Below are positions 14,210 to 22,076 of a stretch of DNA of 26,962 nucleotides, piece after piece (the first letter of the stretch is position 1; the number at the start of each line of letters is the position of its first letter). Under the pieces are notes generated by a model. It saw nothing but the letters and a program-made list of their open reading frames with translations, searched no databases and was not told the DNA's origin. Origin of the DNA: Methanoculleus sp. UBA208 (GTDB lineage: Archaea > Halobacteriota > Methanomicrobia > Methanomicrobiales > Methanoculleaceae); contig NZ_DAFZ01000046.1 of the NCBI RefSeq assembly GCF_002498065.1, positions 1 through 26,962 on the forward strand. The letters are read 5' to 3'. The position numbers and the translations under genes are program-made.

Positions 14210-15499
14210 ATGTTCTGGAACAGAGCGATGGAGACGATCCGGCCGGATGAACTCGCGGATCTTCAACTGAAGCGACTGAAATGGTCGCTGCATCAGGCAC
14301 AGAAGGTAGGGCTATACCAGAGAAAGCTGAAGGAAGCAGGCGTCTCGCCGGACGATATCAGGACGCTCGACGACGTTGAAAAACTTCCCTTTACTTACAA
14401 GAAGGAACTCCGGGCCGGATACCCGTTCGGCCTCTTCGCGACCCCCTTGAAAGAGATCGTCCGGATCCACACCACCTCCGGCACGACGGGGAAGCCGACC
14501 GTCGTCGGCTACACCCGGCAGGACCTGGAGAACTGGTCGGAACTGATCGCACGGAACATGACGATGATCGGCCTTGGAGAGGACGACATCTTCCAGAACG
14601 CGGTCAACTACGGCCTCTTCACCGGAGGGCTCGGGTTCCACTACGGTGCCGAAAAGATCGGGATGACCGTGATCCCGAGCGCAACGGGCAACACCCGCCG
14701 CCAGATTGAGATGATCGAGGACTTCGGGGTGACCGCAATCCACTGCACCCCGAGCTATGCCCTCCACATCGCCGAGGTGGCAGAGTCGATGGGAAAGACG
14801 CTGGACTCCTTAAAGACCGGGATCTTCGGTGCCGAACCCTGGTCGGAAAGCATGCGCACGGAACTCGAACGGCGCCTCGGCGTGAAGGCCTACGACAGTT
14901 ACGGGCTCTCGGAGATGTACGGCCCGGGGGTGGCGTTCGAATGCCCGGAGAGGGACGGGCTCCACATCTGGCACGACTTCTACCTTACAGAGATCATCGA
15001 CCCGAAGACGGGGGAGAGGCTCGCGCCCGGGGAACGGGGCGAACTTGTCATCACGCCGCTCGTCAAGGAGGCCCTGCCGCTCGTCCGCTACCGCACCGGC
15101 GACGTGACCCGGCTGATGGACGACGGGTGCGCCTGCGGGCGTGGGCCAAAGATCGAGCGGATCACGGGCCGGAGCGACGATATGCTGGTCATCCGGGGGA
15201 TCAACGTCTTCCCTTCGCAGATCGAACACGTGCTGCGCGCCCTCCCGGAGGTCGGGGAGCAGTTCATCGTATATATTGATCGCGTCAAACATCTTGATGA
15301 GATGACTATCGAAGTGGAGATGAGCAGGGCGGGGTTCTCCGGAGAACTGCAGGACCTTGCCCGTATGCAGAAGAAGATTACCGGCGAGCTCCACAATACG
15401 CTCGGTCTTCGGACCGCGGTGAAACTGGTGGAACCGGGGTCGCTGCCCCGGTTCGAGGGGAAGGCGAAACGGGTCGTCGACCGGCGGGGGGCGATCTGA
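14210..15499 (+). CDS. paaK: Phenylacetate/aryl-acetate-CoA ligase, first paralogue
   Basis: AMP-forming ligase that activates aryl acetates to CoA thioesters. The phosphate-binding loop TSGTTGKPT is at residues 89-97. Further ANL-family landmarks are YDSYGLSEMYGP, RYRTGDVT and the hinge region GRSDDMLVIRGINVFPSQIE. The cysteine pair in DDGCACGRGP is typical of the PaaK branch. At 429 residues it is full length. In methanogens such ligases work with indolepyruvate:ferredoxin oxidoreductase to turn imported phenylacetate or indoleacetate into aromatic amino acids; no ior genes are in the window. The stop shares one base (TGATG) with the start of the second paralogue. The ATG at 14210 aligns with the family N-terminus (WNRAMETIRPDEL); its ribosome site is weak. 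Confidence 0.92.
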   Translation: MFWNRAMETIRPDELADLQLKRLKWSLHQAQKVGLYQRKLKEAGVSPDDIRTLDDVEKLPFTYKKELRAGYPFGLFATPLKEIVRIHTTSGTTGKPTVVGYTRQDLENWSELIARNMTMIGLGEDDIFQNAVNYGLFTGGLGFHYGAEKIGMTVIPSATGNTRRQIEMIEDFGVTAIHCTPSYALHIAEVAESMGKTLDSLKTGIFGAEPWSESMRTELERRLGVKAYDSYGLSEMYGPGVAFECPERDGLHIWHDFYLTEIIDPKTGERLAPGERGELVITPLVKEALPLVRYRTGDVTRLMDDGCACGRGPKIERITGRSDDMLVIRGINVFPSQIEHVLRALPEVGEQFIVYIDRVKHLDEMTIEVEMSRAGFSGELQDLARMQKKITGELHNTLGLRTAVKLVEPGSLPRFEGKAKRVVDRRGAI

Positions 15500-16800
15500 T
15501 GCCGCCCTGGAACCCGCGGACGGAGGAGATGCCGCTCGGCGAGCTGCGGCGGCTCCAGTTCAAGCTCTTAAAATCCCTGGTATACCGGCTCTACAGTTTC
15601 AACGAGTTCTACCGGCTCCGGATGAAGGAGCACCAGGTTCATCCCGACGACATCAGGATGCTTGAGGATGCCGCGAAACTCCCGTTCATGTACAAGGGAG
15701 ACCTGCGGGACGGCTACCCGGACAGGATCTTTTCCGCCGAACAGAACGAGCTGGTCAGATACCACGTCTCCTCCGGGACGACGGGAAAACCGACGGTCGT
15801 CGGGTATACGGAGCGCGATATCGAGAACTGGAGCGAGTCGCTGGCACGCGGGTTCTCCTCCTGCGGTCTCGGGCGGGGCGACGTGATGCAGGTGAGTTAC
15901 GGGTACGGCCTCTTCACCGGCGGCCTCGGCGCCCACTACGGCGCCGAACGTGTCGGCGCGACCGTCCTTCCGACGAGCGTCGGGAACACCGAGCGGCAGA
16001 TCGAACTCATGCAGGACCTCCACGTCACCGCCATCGCCTGCACCCCCTCCTACCTCCTCCACATCGGAGAGGTAGCGGAGAAGATGGGCGTCTCGATCAA
16101 GAACGACACCGATCTTCGCATGGGCTTCCTCGGCGCCGAACCCTGGTCGGAGCAGATGCGGACCCGGATCGAGGATTGGCTCGGGATCCGGGCCTACGAC
16201 ATCTACGGGACGAGCGAACTCTCCGGCCCGATGTTCACCGAATGCACCGAGCAGCAGGGGATCCACATCTGGGGCGACCTCGCGCTCGTGGAGATCGTCG
16301 ATCCTGCAACCGGCGAGGTGCTCGCGCCCGGCGAACAGGGCGAGCTGACGATCACCATGCTGCAGAAAGAGGCACTTCCCATGGTCCGGTACCGGATCGG
16401 CGATCTCACCGCCGTCGAGGAGGGGGGCTGCGCCTGCGGCCGGACCCATCCGCGCATCGGCCGGATCCGGGGACGGGTAGACGATATGTTGATCATCCGG
16501 GGCATCAACGTCTTCCCGTCACAGGTTGAGCATGCGCTGCTTGAGATCCCACAGGTCGGCAGGCACTTCCAGATCGTCGTCGACCGCAAAGGCGCGCTTG
16601 ATTCCATGCTCGTGCGGGTGGAAGTGAGCGAGGAGGCGTTCTCCGACAAGATCACCGAACTCATGGTGATCAAGAGAGCGGTGGAGCACCGCCTGCGGAG
16701 TTCGCTGAACGTGAGCGTGGACGTCGAACTGGTCGAACCGGGAACTCTTCCGCGGTTTGAGGGCAAGTCAAAGAAGGTTGTTGACAGGAGGTCACTGTAA
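15499..16800 (+). CDS. paaK: Phenylacetate/aryl-acetate-CoA ligase, second paralogue
   Basis: A 433-residue paralogue of the preceding protein, with the same landmarks: SSGTTGKPTVVGYTERD, YDIYGTSELSGP, RYRIGDLT, GCACGRTHP and GRVDDMLIIRGINVFPSQVE. The pair clearly arose by duplication but has diverged across the pocket region (SYGYGLFTGGLGAHYGAE versus NYGLFTGGLGFHYGAE, and different residues around the SE motif), which suggests different aryl acids or acyl chains as substrates. The ORF begins within the stop codon of the first ligase (TGATG) and ends in the start codon of the ACT gene (TAATG), so all three are translated as one unit. Confidence 0.92.
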   Translation: MPPWNPRTEEMPLGELRRLQFKLLKSLVYRLYSFNEFYRLRMKEHQVHPDDIRMLEDAAKLPFMYKGDLRDGYPDRIFSAEQNELVRYHVSSGTTGKPTVVGYTERDIENWSESLARGFSSCGLGRGDVMQVSYGYGLFTGGLGAHYGAERVGATVLPTSVGNTERQIELMQDLHVTAIACTPSYLLHIGEVAEKMGVSIKNDTDLRMGFLGAEPWSEQMRTRIEDWLGIRAYDIYGTSELSGPMFTECTEQQGIHIWGDLALVEIVDPATGEVLAPGEQGELTITMLQKEALPMVRYRIGDLTAVEEGGCACGRTHPRIGRIRGRVDDMLIIRGINVFPSQVEHALLEIPQVGRHFQIVVDRKGALDSMLVRVEVSEEAFSDKITELMVIKRAVEHRLRSSLNVSVDVELVEPGTLPRFEGKSKKVVDRRSL

Positions 16801-17231
16801 TGGAGAAGTCGTATATCGTCAAACAGATCTCGATCTTTTCGGAGAACCGCCCGGGGCGCCTCGCGGCGATCGCCGGTGCGTTGCGGGATGCGGGAATCAA
16901 TATATTTGCGTTCAGTATCGCCGAGGCGGACGGGTTCGGAGTAGTCCGCGCGCTCGTCGACCAGCCGGACGAGGCCCACCGGACGCTGACCGATCTCGGG
17001 TTCCGCGTCTCGTTCACCGACGTCATCGGCGTGAAGATGCGCGACGAGCCCGGCGGCCTCTCGGATATCGCATCGATCCTCGGGGATGCCGGGATCAACA
17101 TAGAGTATGCCTACGCCTACTCAGGCAGGGACGGGGCTGTCCTGATCCTGCGCGTGGACCAGGTCGAGGACGCCATCCGGCAGATCCTCGGCCGCGGCGG
17201 AGAACTCCTCAAAGCATCCCTCTCGGGGTAA
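16800..17231 (+). CDS. Double ACT-domain protein
   Basis: A 143-residue protein of two tandem ACT domains. The first (about 5-70) has SIFSENRPGRLAAIAGALRD and AGINIFAFSIAE; the second (about 72-140) has VKMRDEPGGLSDIASILGD and AGINIEYAYAYS. Both show the ligand-loop pattern PGxL..I...L.dAGINI. There is no catalytic domain, so it is probably a small-molecule sensor, and the most likely ligand is an amino acid. Its fusion by overlapping codons (TAATG) to the two aryl-acetate ligases suggests it senses aromatic amino acids and modulates them or a partner enzyme; this is inference from context. Confidence 0.9.
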   Translation: MEKSYIVKQISIFSENRPGRLAAIAGALRDAGINIFAFSIAEADGFGVVRALVDQPDEAHRTLTDLGFRVSFTDVIGVKMRDEPGGLSDIASILGDAGINIEYAYAYSGRDGAVLILRVDQVEDAIRQILGRGGELLKASLSG

Positions 17232-17375
17232 CCCCGGGTCACACAGGAGCCCGGGCCTCTCCCGGCCCCTCGGCCTCGTCTTTGCGGAACATGTGAACCA
17301 GGATACACCCCTCTCGCGATTACGGGTGTCAGGCACTCTGTCGCAAGCACAGATAAAAGCGGTGCCCGCCGCCGG

Positions 17376-18665
17376 TCAGTGCCGTTTCTCCCATTTCAGG
17401 AGTTCCGAGACCTCCGAGAGCGTCCGCCCGCGCCGGATCTCTTCGCGGAGCCGCTCTTCGGTCTTTTTTACCTCCATTGACCGGCGTGCGACCTCGTAGG
17501 CACGTTCCCGCGGGACCACCACGACACCGCTCTCGTCGGCGACGATCCAGTCTCCCGGCCGCACCTCCTGTCCGCAGCAGACGATTTCAGAGTTGATCTC
17601 TCCAAGGCCCTTCGGGTCCCCGGCGTTCGGGACGGTCGCCGTGGCGAAGACGGGAAACCCCATCTCCCGGATATCGTCCACATCCCGCACCGCTCCGTCG
17701 ATCACGACACCCGTAATCCCCCGGTTCTTCGCGGAATGCGTGGCGAGTTCTCCCCAGGGCGCGATCTCCCTCCTTCCATCGTTGCTGATGACGAGGACTT
17801 CTCCCGGCCCGGCAACGTCGATCGCCTCGACGGGTTTTGCCCAGTCCCCGGCGGCGGTCCGGACGGTCACCGCCGGGCCGACCGCCTTTACCCTGCCGCA
17901 GATGGAAACAATGCCTGCCATCGCTCCTTTCCGGTGCATGGCGTCGGTGACGTTCGGTGCCGAAACCCCCTCGAAGAGACGGCGGATAGTGGCATCGGGG
18001 CTCTCCTCCTCCCCCGGCCGGACTTCCGGCCGGTCGATGGCCTCCCTGACCCGCCGGGCCGCCCCGGTCACGTCGGCGGCCTTGATGATGTTTCCACCGA
18101 CGATGACGATCGAAGCCCCGGCGGCGACCGCTTCGGACGCGGTCTCTGCGTCGAGCCCGCCCGCGACGGCGATCGGGATGGTCGTTTCCCCGGCAAGGCG
18201 ACGGAGGAGGTCGAGCGACGACCTGCCGATCATCTGCTGGTCGATGCCCACGTGGGCGTTGATGTAGTCGACGCCGAGCGCCGCCAGTTCCCGCGAACGC
18301 GAGACGGGGTCGCCGACGTTGATGAGGTCGGCCATGAGCCGGACGCCGTACTTGCGGGCCGAACGGACCGCCTCGGCGATAACGGTATCATCGGCGTCGG
18401 CAAGGACGCAGACGATGCCTGCACCGGACTTCGCGGCCATCTCCACCTCGACGGCGCCGGTATCGGCGATCTTCATGTCCGCGACGATCTCGTGACCGGG
18501 GAAGCGCTCCCGGAGCGTCCGGACGGCCTGCATCCCCTCGCTCTTGATCAGGGGCGTCCCGGCCTCGATCCAGTCCACACCGCCACGGGCCGCCTCATCA
18601 GCGATCTCTACCGCACGATCGAGCTCAAGGAGATCGAGCGCCACCTGGAGAGTAGGCGTTGCCAT
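17376..18665 (-). CDS. 3-hexulose-6-phosphate synthase fused to an RraA-like domain
   Basis: A 429-residue bifunctional protein. Residues 1-212 are HPS (orotidine-decarboxylase-like barrel): LQVALDLLELDRA, ADMKIADTG with D63, K65 and D68, INAHVGIDQQM and IAVAGGLDAETA. HPS joins ribulose-5-phosphate and formaldehyde, or runs backwards to make pentose phosphate in archaea that lack the oxidative pathway. Residues about 222-429 are RraA/aldolase-like: SAPNVTDAMHRKGAM, PWGELATHSAKNRGITGVVI and DGAVRDVDDIREMGFPVFA. The second domain has been annotated as a ribonuclease regulator, but these proteins often act as aldolases, so its role here is open. A TATA box about 26 bases before the ATG and no Shine-Dalgarno suggest a leaderless message. 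Confidence 0.92.
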   Translation of the reverse strand: MATPTLQVALDLLELDRAVEIADEAARGGVDWIEAGTPLIKSEGMQAVRTLRERFPGHEIVADMKIADTGAVEVEMAAKSGAGIVCVLADADDTVIAEAVRSARKYGVRLMADLINVGDPVSRSRELAALGVDYINAHVGIDQQMIGRSSLDLLRRLAGETTIPIAVAGGLDAETASEAVAAGASIVIVGGNIIKAADVTGAARRVREAIDRPEVRPGEEESPDATIRRLFEGVSAPNVTDAMHRKGAMAGIVSICGRVKAVGPAVTVRTAAGDWAKPVEAIDVAGPGEVLVISNDGRREIAPWGELATHSAKNRGITGVVIDGAVRDVDDIREMGFPVFATATVPNAGDPKGLGEINSEIVCCGQEVRPGDWIVADESGVVVVPRERAYEVARRSMEVKKTEERLREEIRRGRTLSEVSELLKWEKRH

Positions 18666-18685
18666 GCAGTACAGTATGGCGAGGG

Positions 18686-18696
18686 TTCTATTTATC
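18686..18696 (-). promoter_or_regulatory. TATA box of the HPS-RraA gene
   Basis: The minus strand reads GATAAATAGAA. Its centre is about 26 bases from the ATG at 18665, the distance normally found between box A and the transcription start, which predicts a leaderless mRNA. Confidence 0.6.
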
Positions 18697-18826
18697 TGGT
18701 GCCGGGCCGGGGAAACCTATATGCTATGGGATGCTTGAGATAGCCGGCGCCCACGCCGGTCCCATTCGTGCCCAGAAGAAGAGCGGGACAGGGACGGCCG
18801 TATCGGCGGTACGGATGTGATGACGG

Positions 18827-19846
18827 ATGGTCGAAATTGGCTATAAACTTGCATGCGAAGAGCACGGCCCCCTGGATCTTGTCTGCAACGCCCGCCAGGC
18901 GGAAGATGCCGGCTTTGCGTTTGCCATGATATCGGATCACTACCACCCCTGGACGAACCGGCAGGGACAGAGCCCGTTCGTCTGGGGCGTGATCGGCGGC
19001 ATCTCGCAGGTGACGGCGGATCTCCGGCTGGTGACGGGCGTCACCTGCCCGACGATACGGCTCCACCCCGGCATCATCGCCCAGGCTGCCGCAACCGCCG
19101 CCATGATGATGCCGGGACGGTTTATCCTGGGCCTCGGTTCGGGAGAGAACCTCAACGAGCACGTCTTCGCCGACCGCTGGCCCCCGGCGCCGGTCCGGAT
19201 CGAGATGCTCGAGGAGGCGGTGGAGGTGATACGACTGCTCTGGAAGGGCGGCATGCAGGACTACTACGGCGCTTTCTACACACTCGAGAACGCGCAGGTC
19301 TTCTCGCTCCCGGAGAAACTCCCGCCGATCTATATCGCGTCCGAAGGCCCGATCAGCGCATCCATGGCCGCGCGGGTCGGCGACGGGTTCATCAACCCGG
19401 GCAGCAACGCGGAGGAGAACCTCATCATCTTCCGGGACTCCGGGGGCGGCGACAAGCCGGCATACATCGAAAACTCCGTCTGCTGGGCCCAGACCGAGGA
19501 GGTCGGGAGGACGACCGCCTACGAGCAGTGGCCCATCGCGGCAAACACCGGGGAACTCAACAGGGTCCTTCCCACGCCGACACACTACGAGCAGGCGGCG
19601 AAGATGGTGACGCCGGAGGACGTGGCGGAGCACGTCGTCTGCGGCCCCGACCCGGAGGCGCACATCAGAAAGATCGAGGAGAGCGTCAGGAAGGGGTTCG
19701 GCCACGTCTGCGTCCACCAGATCGGGTACCAGCAGCGTGAGTTCATGGAGTTTTACCGGGAAGAGGTTCTGCCGCATTTTGGGGAGGAGAAGAGGGAGAG
19801 AAGGAGAAGAGGAGACAAGGGATTACAAACAGCGTATAGCGGATGA
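18827..19846 (+). CDS. F420-dependent luciferase-like oxidoreductase (Fgd-like)
   Basis: A TIM-barrel flavin/F420 enzyme of the luciferase-like monooxygenase superfamily. The motif SDHYHPW (36-42) and GLGSGENLNEHVF (102-114) match the active-site regions of F420-dependent glucose-6-phosphate dehydrogenase, with H38 and E107 aligning to its catalytic His and Glu. The substrate in a methanogen is unknown; glucose-6-phosphate is not implied. The family normally ends near FYREEVLPHF; here 20 further residues rich in Arg, Glu and Lys (EEKRERRRRGDKG and following) come from a purine-rich tract (19781-19820). GTGAT before the ATG may pair with 16S rRNA. Transcription is divergent from the HPS-RraA gene, with a possible TATA (CTATATGC, 18718-18725). 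Confidence 0.9.
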   Translation: MVEIGYKLACEEHGPLDLVCNARQAEDAGFAFAMISDHYHPWTNRQGQSPFVWGVIGGISQVTADLRLVTGVTCPTIRLHPGIIAQAAATAAMMMPGRFILGLGSGENLNEHVFADRWPPAPVRIEMLEEAVEVIRLLWKGGMQDYYGAFYTLENAQVFSLPEKLPPIYIASEGPISASMAARVGDGFINPGSNAEENLIIFRDSGGGDKPAYIENSVCWAQTEEVGRTTAYEQWPIAANTGELNRVLPTPTHYEQAAKMVTPEDVAEHVVCGPDPEAHIRKIEESVRKGFGHVCVHQIGYQQREFMEFYREEVLPHFGEEKRERRRRGDKGLQTAYSG

Positions 19847-19911
19847 CCGAAGATTCCAGCGTACGCAGGTCGTGGCAAATAGCACCCTCCTGAACGGTGC
19901 AAGACCCGGTG

Positions 19912-19924
19912 CAGTGGACCGTGG
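19912..19924 (+). repeat. CAGTGGACCGTGG repeat, copy 1
   Basis: These 13 bases recur exactly at 26771-26783. Similarity is patchy but extends upstream (CGTGGCAA about 40 bases before each) and downstream (ATCGCCA), which suggests two decayed copies of one element about 60-80 bases long. Confidence 0.65.
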
Positions 19925-19943
19925 GAGCATCGCCACGCACTGC

Positions 19944-19963
19944 CCGCCCCCTTTGGGGGGCGG
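19944..19963. repeat. GC-rich hairpin
   Basis: CCGCCCCC pairs with GGGGGCGG over eight bases around a TTTG loop, directly after the CAGTGGACCGTGG repeat copy. Confidence 0.6.
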
Positions 19964-19990
19964 AACGACTGCCGGGAGCGTAGCGAACGG

Positions 19991-20017
19991 CAGGAGTTTG
20001 AGCACCGTCAGGTGCGA
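19991..20017 (+). repeat. Palindromic GC-rich repeat, copy 4
   Basis: CAGGAGTTT is followed by a core GAGCACCGTCAGGTGCGA identical to that of copy 2 at 8619-8651. Confidence 0.8.
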
Positions 20018-20160
20018 GCGAGGAGCGCGAAGCGCGGGTGGTGGGGGGTTTTGAGGAGATGTTTGCGGGCGCCCACATAGGGGGAGCGCTCCTGTCATGA
20101 AAGGGCCGACGGATAGTGTCCGAGGCTTGAGATAGACGAAGATCTTCGGAGCACGTGTTT

Positions 20161-20180
20161 GAACACCATCAGGTGTGAAG
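20161..20180 (+). repeat. Palindromic repeat, diverged copy 5
   Basis: GAACACCATCAGGTGTGAAG is a compensated variant of the core: the arms changed together from GCACC/GGTGC to ACACC/GGTGT, so pairing is preserved. Confidence 0.7.
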
Positions 20181-20185
20181 AGACA

Positions 20186-20210
20186 GGGGAGGGGGCACGC
20201 CCCCCTCCCC
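20186..20210. terminator. Strong G/C hairpin in the convergent spacer
   Basis: GGGGAGGGGG and CCCCCTCCCC form a perfect ten-base-pair stem around a five-base loop (CACGC). It lies between converging genes and could block read-through from either side, though no T-run follows it. Confidence 0.45.
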
Positions 20211-20379
20211 GTCAGCCCCTCCCCAAAGGGCGATATCCACCGAAAAGCCGTGCAAGAGTTGTGCGATCACGAGTGGTAGGAATATGAGTATCGCAGGCGC
20301 AAGTGGCAGCAAACTGAATGTTCAGAGTCCAAACATCTGTGCCACTAACCAGCCCCGTGCAAGACCCCCGAACCAGCCC

Positions 20380-20386
20380 AAAAAAA
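20380..20386 (-). terminator. T-run terminator of the amtB-glnK operon
   Basis: Seven T on the minus strand start directly after the TAA of glnK. A bare oligo-T stretch is a usual archaeal terminator. Confidence 0.6.
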
Positions 20387-20725
20387 TTACGCTTCCTCCG
20401 GATCCTCCAGATCCGTCCGCACCCTGCAGATACTCTCGACCGGCAGAACGAAGATCCTGCCGTCGCCGGGCTTGCCGGTCCGACCGTTCGCCCGGCAGAT
20501 ACCGATGATCTTCTCGACATCGGCATCCTTGACTACCATCTCGATCTTCACCTTCGGGATGAGCTCGACCGGCATCGTCTTTCCCCTGAACCGGAGGGCG
20601 ATACCCTTCTGCGCCCCCCGCCCCATCACCTCGCTCACGGTCATCCCGTAGATGCCGTCGGCCTCGAGCGCCGCTCTCACGGCATCGAACATCTCGGGCC
20701 TGATGACTGCAGTAACCATCTTCAT
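20387..20725 (-). CDS. glnK: Nitrogen regulatory PII protein (GlnK type)
   Basis: A 112-residue trimeric signal protein that binds ATP/ADP and 2-oxoglutarate and gates the ammonium channel encoded just upstream. With the ATG at 20725 the numbering matches E. coli PII exactly: Q39, K40, G41 (GAQKG) and the B-loop TGKPGDGRIFVLPVE. The T-loop reads FRGKTMPVEL, with Met at position 51 in place of the uridylylated tyrosine. The ATG is preferred over a GTG at 20734, because AGGAG lies eight bases before the ATG and would overlap the GTG. Only 12 bases separate it from the amtB stop, so the two form an operon. Confidence 0.93.
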   Translation of the reverse strand: MKMVTAVIRPEMFDAVRAALEADGIYGMTVSEVMGRGAQKGIALRFRGKTMPVELIPKVKIEMVVKDADVEKIIGICRANGRTGKPGDGRIFVLPVESICRVRTDLEDPEEA

Positions 20726-20737
20726 TTGTGCCACTCC

Positions 20738-21931
20738 TCACACCCGCACAGACTCGCCGTGCTGGGCGATGTCCAGCCCGACATACTCTTCCTCCTCGGT
20801 GACGCGCAGCCCCATCACCGCATCGACGACCTTTGCGATGACGTAGGTCACGCCGAACGAGTAGGCCACGACCACGGTCACATCTGCGATCTGGATGAGG
20901 AGCTGGCCCGGGTTCCCGTAGAGCAGACCGTCCACGCCCCCGATTGCCGCGACCGCAAAGACCCCGGTTGCGAGAGCGCCGAAGATGCCGCCCATGCCGT
21001 GGATAGCCCACGCATCAAGGCTCTCATCCAGGCCCTTCTGAACCCGGAAGAGCAGGGCACCGTAGCAGACGAGGCCGGCAGCGGCGCCGATGGGGATGGC
21101 GGCCATGGGCGTGACGAACCCGGCCGCCGGAGTGATGGCGACGAGGCCCGCAATGGCACCGCTGATGATCCCGACCGAACCCGGTCTGCCGCGAACCCAG
21201 GCGGCGCAGAGCCAGGCGAGAGCCCCGGCAGCGGCCGCGATGTTCGTTGCGACGAACGCGTTTGCCGCAAGGCCGTCCGCGGTGAGAGCGCTGCCGGCGT
21301 TGAACCCGAACCACCCGAACCAGAGAAGCGCCCCGCCGAGGAGGACCATCGGGATGTTGTTCGGTTCCATGCCGTGTGAACCGAATCCAAGACGTTTTCC
21401 GATGACGAGCGCCAGCGCCAGCGCCGAGAAGCCGGAACTGATGTGAACGACCGTGCCGCCGGCAAAGTCGAGCGCTCCAAGCTGCGCGGCCCATCCGCCG
21501 CCCCACGCCCAGTGGGCAAGCGGGTCATAGACCAGCGTTGTCCAGAGCAGGCCGAAGACGACGAACGAACTGATCTTTATCCGCTCTGCAACCCCGGATG
21601 TCACGATTGCGAGCGTGAGGCCCGCAAAGACCATCTGAAAGGCCATAAAGAGCAGGTCCGGAATCCCGTCGCCCTCCATCCCGACACCCTGCAGGAGGGC
21701 GTACTCCAGGCCCCCGATCAGCCCGTTGATATCGGTGCCGAAGGCAAGGCTGTAACCGCAGACGACCCACTGGATGCTGACAAGGGCAAATGCGATGAAC
21801 GCCAGCGCGAGCATGGAGATAAAGTTCTTCCGCCGCACGAGCCCGCCGTAGAAGAGCCCCACTCCCGGCGTCATCAGCATGACCATTGCCGTACAGACAA
21901 GGATAAACGCCGTAGCGCCGGTATCAATCAT
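20738..21931 (-). CDS. amtB: Ammonium transporter (Amt/Mep/Rh family)
   Basis: A 397-residue membrane channel for ammonium uptake with about eleven transmembrane helices. The twin pore histidines are visible as H163 (GGTVVHISSG) and H311 (AIHGMGG). Other family signatures include GLFYGGLVRRKN, ERIKISSF, YDPLAHWAWGGG and FGWFGFNAGS. The C-terminal tail (GLRVTEEEEYVGLDIAQHGE) is the cytosolic segment that contacts GlnK. GGAGG eight bases before the ATG is a good ribosome site. The gene lies upstream of glnK, under a TATA box and an NrpR-like operator, so induction under nitrogen limitation is expected. Confidence 0.96.
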   Translation of the reverse strand: MIDTGATAFILVCTAMVMLMTPGVGLFYGGLVRRKNFISMLALAFIAFALVSIQWVVCGYSLAFGTDINGLIGGLEYALLQGVGMEGDGIPDLLFMAFQMVFAGLTLAIVTSGVAERIKISSFVVFGLLWTTLVYDPLAHWAWGGGWAAQLGALDFAGGTVVHISSGFSALALALVIGKRLGFGSHGMEPNNIPMVLLGGALLWFGWFGFNAGSALTADGLAANAFVATNIAAAAGALAWLCAAWVRGRPGSVGIISGAIAGLVAITPAAGFVTPMAAIPIGAAAGLVCYGALLFRVQKGLDESLDAWAIHGMGGIFGALATGVFAVAAIGGVDGLLYGNPGQLLIQIADVTVVVAYSFGVTYVIAKVVDAVMGLRVTEEEEYVGLDIAQHGESVRV

Positions 21932-21979
21932 GCCCCGGCCTCCGGCTCACCCACAAGGTGTTCTCGCCATTCATCGGAA

Positions 21980-21993
21980 GGAAGTTGCCTTCC
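21980..21993. promoter_or_regulatory. NrpR-type nitrogen operator
   Basis: The sequence GGAAGTTGCCTTCC fits GGAA-N6-TTCC, the operator bound by the archaeal nitrogen repressor NrpR in Methanococcus. It lies just downstream of the amtB TATA box, overlapping or abutting the expected transcription start, where a repressor would block initiation. Confidence 0.7.
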
Positions 21994-21996
21994 TAC

Positions 21997-22007
21997 ACTT
22001 ATAAATT
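21997..22007 (-). promoter_or_regulatory. TATA box of amtB-glnK
   Basis: The minus strand reads AATTTATAAGT, a strong archaeal box A, about 70 bases before the amtB ATG. Predicted transcription start is near 21973-21977. The plus strand (ACTTATAAAT) could also act as box A for the divergent DUF2115 gene. Confidence 0.7.
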
Positions 22008-22076
22008 TTTCTAAATGAAGCGTACTCCGGGGGAGGACTGATACATCCTGCGATCAAAGATCATCCGTGTGATCCG

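Larger units (their letters stand above)
19847..20386. other. 540 bp repeat-rich spacer
   Basis: No gene is supported. It holds a CAGTGGACCGTGG repeat (19912-19924), two strong GC hairpins (19944-19963 and 20186-20210), two palindromic cores (19991-20017 and 20161-20180), the palindrome CGAAGATCTTCG (20138-20149) and the T-run that ends glnK transcription. Flanking genes converge here, so termination is one likely function. Confidence 0.65.
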
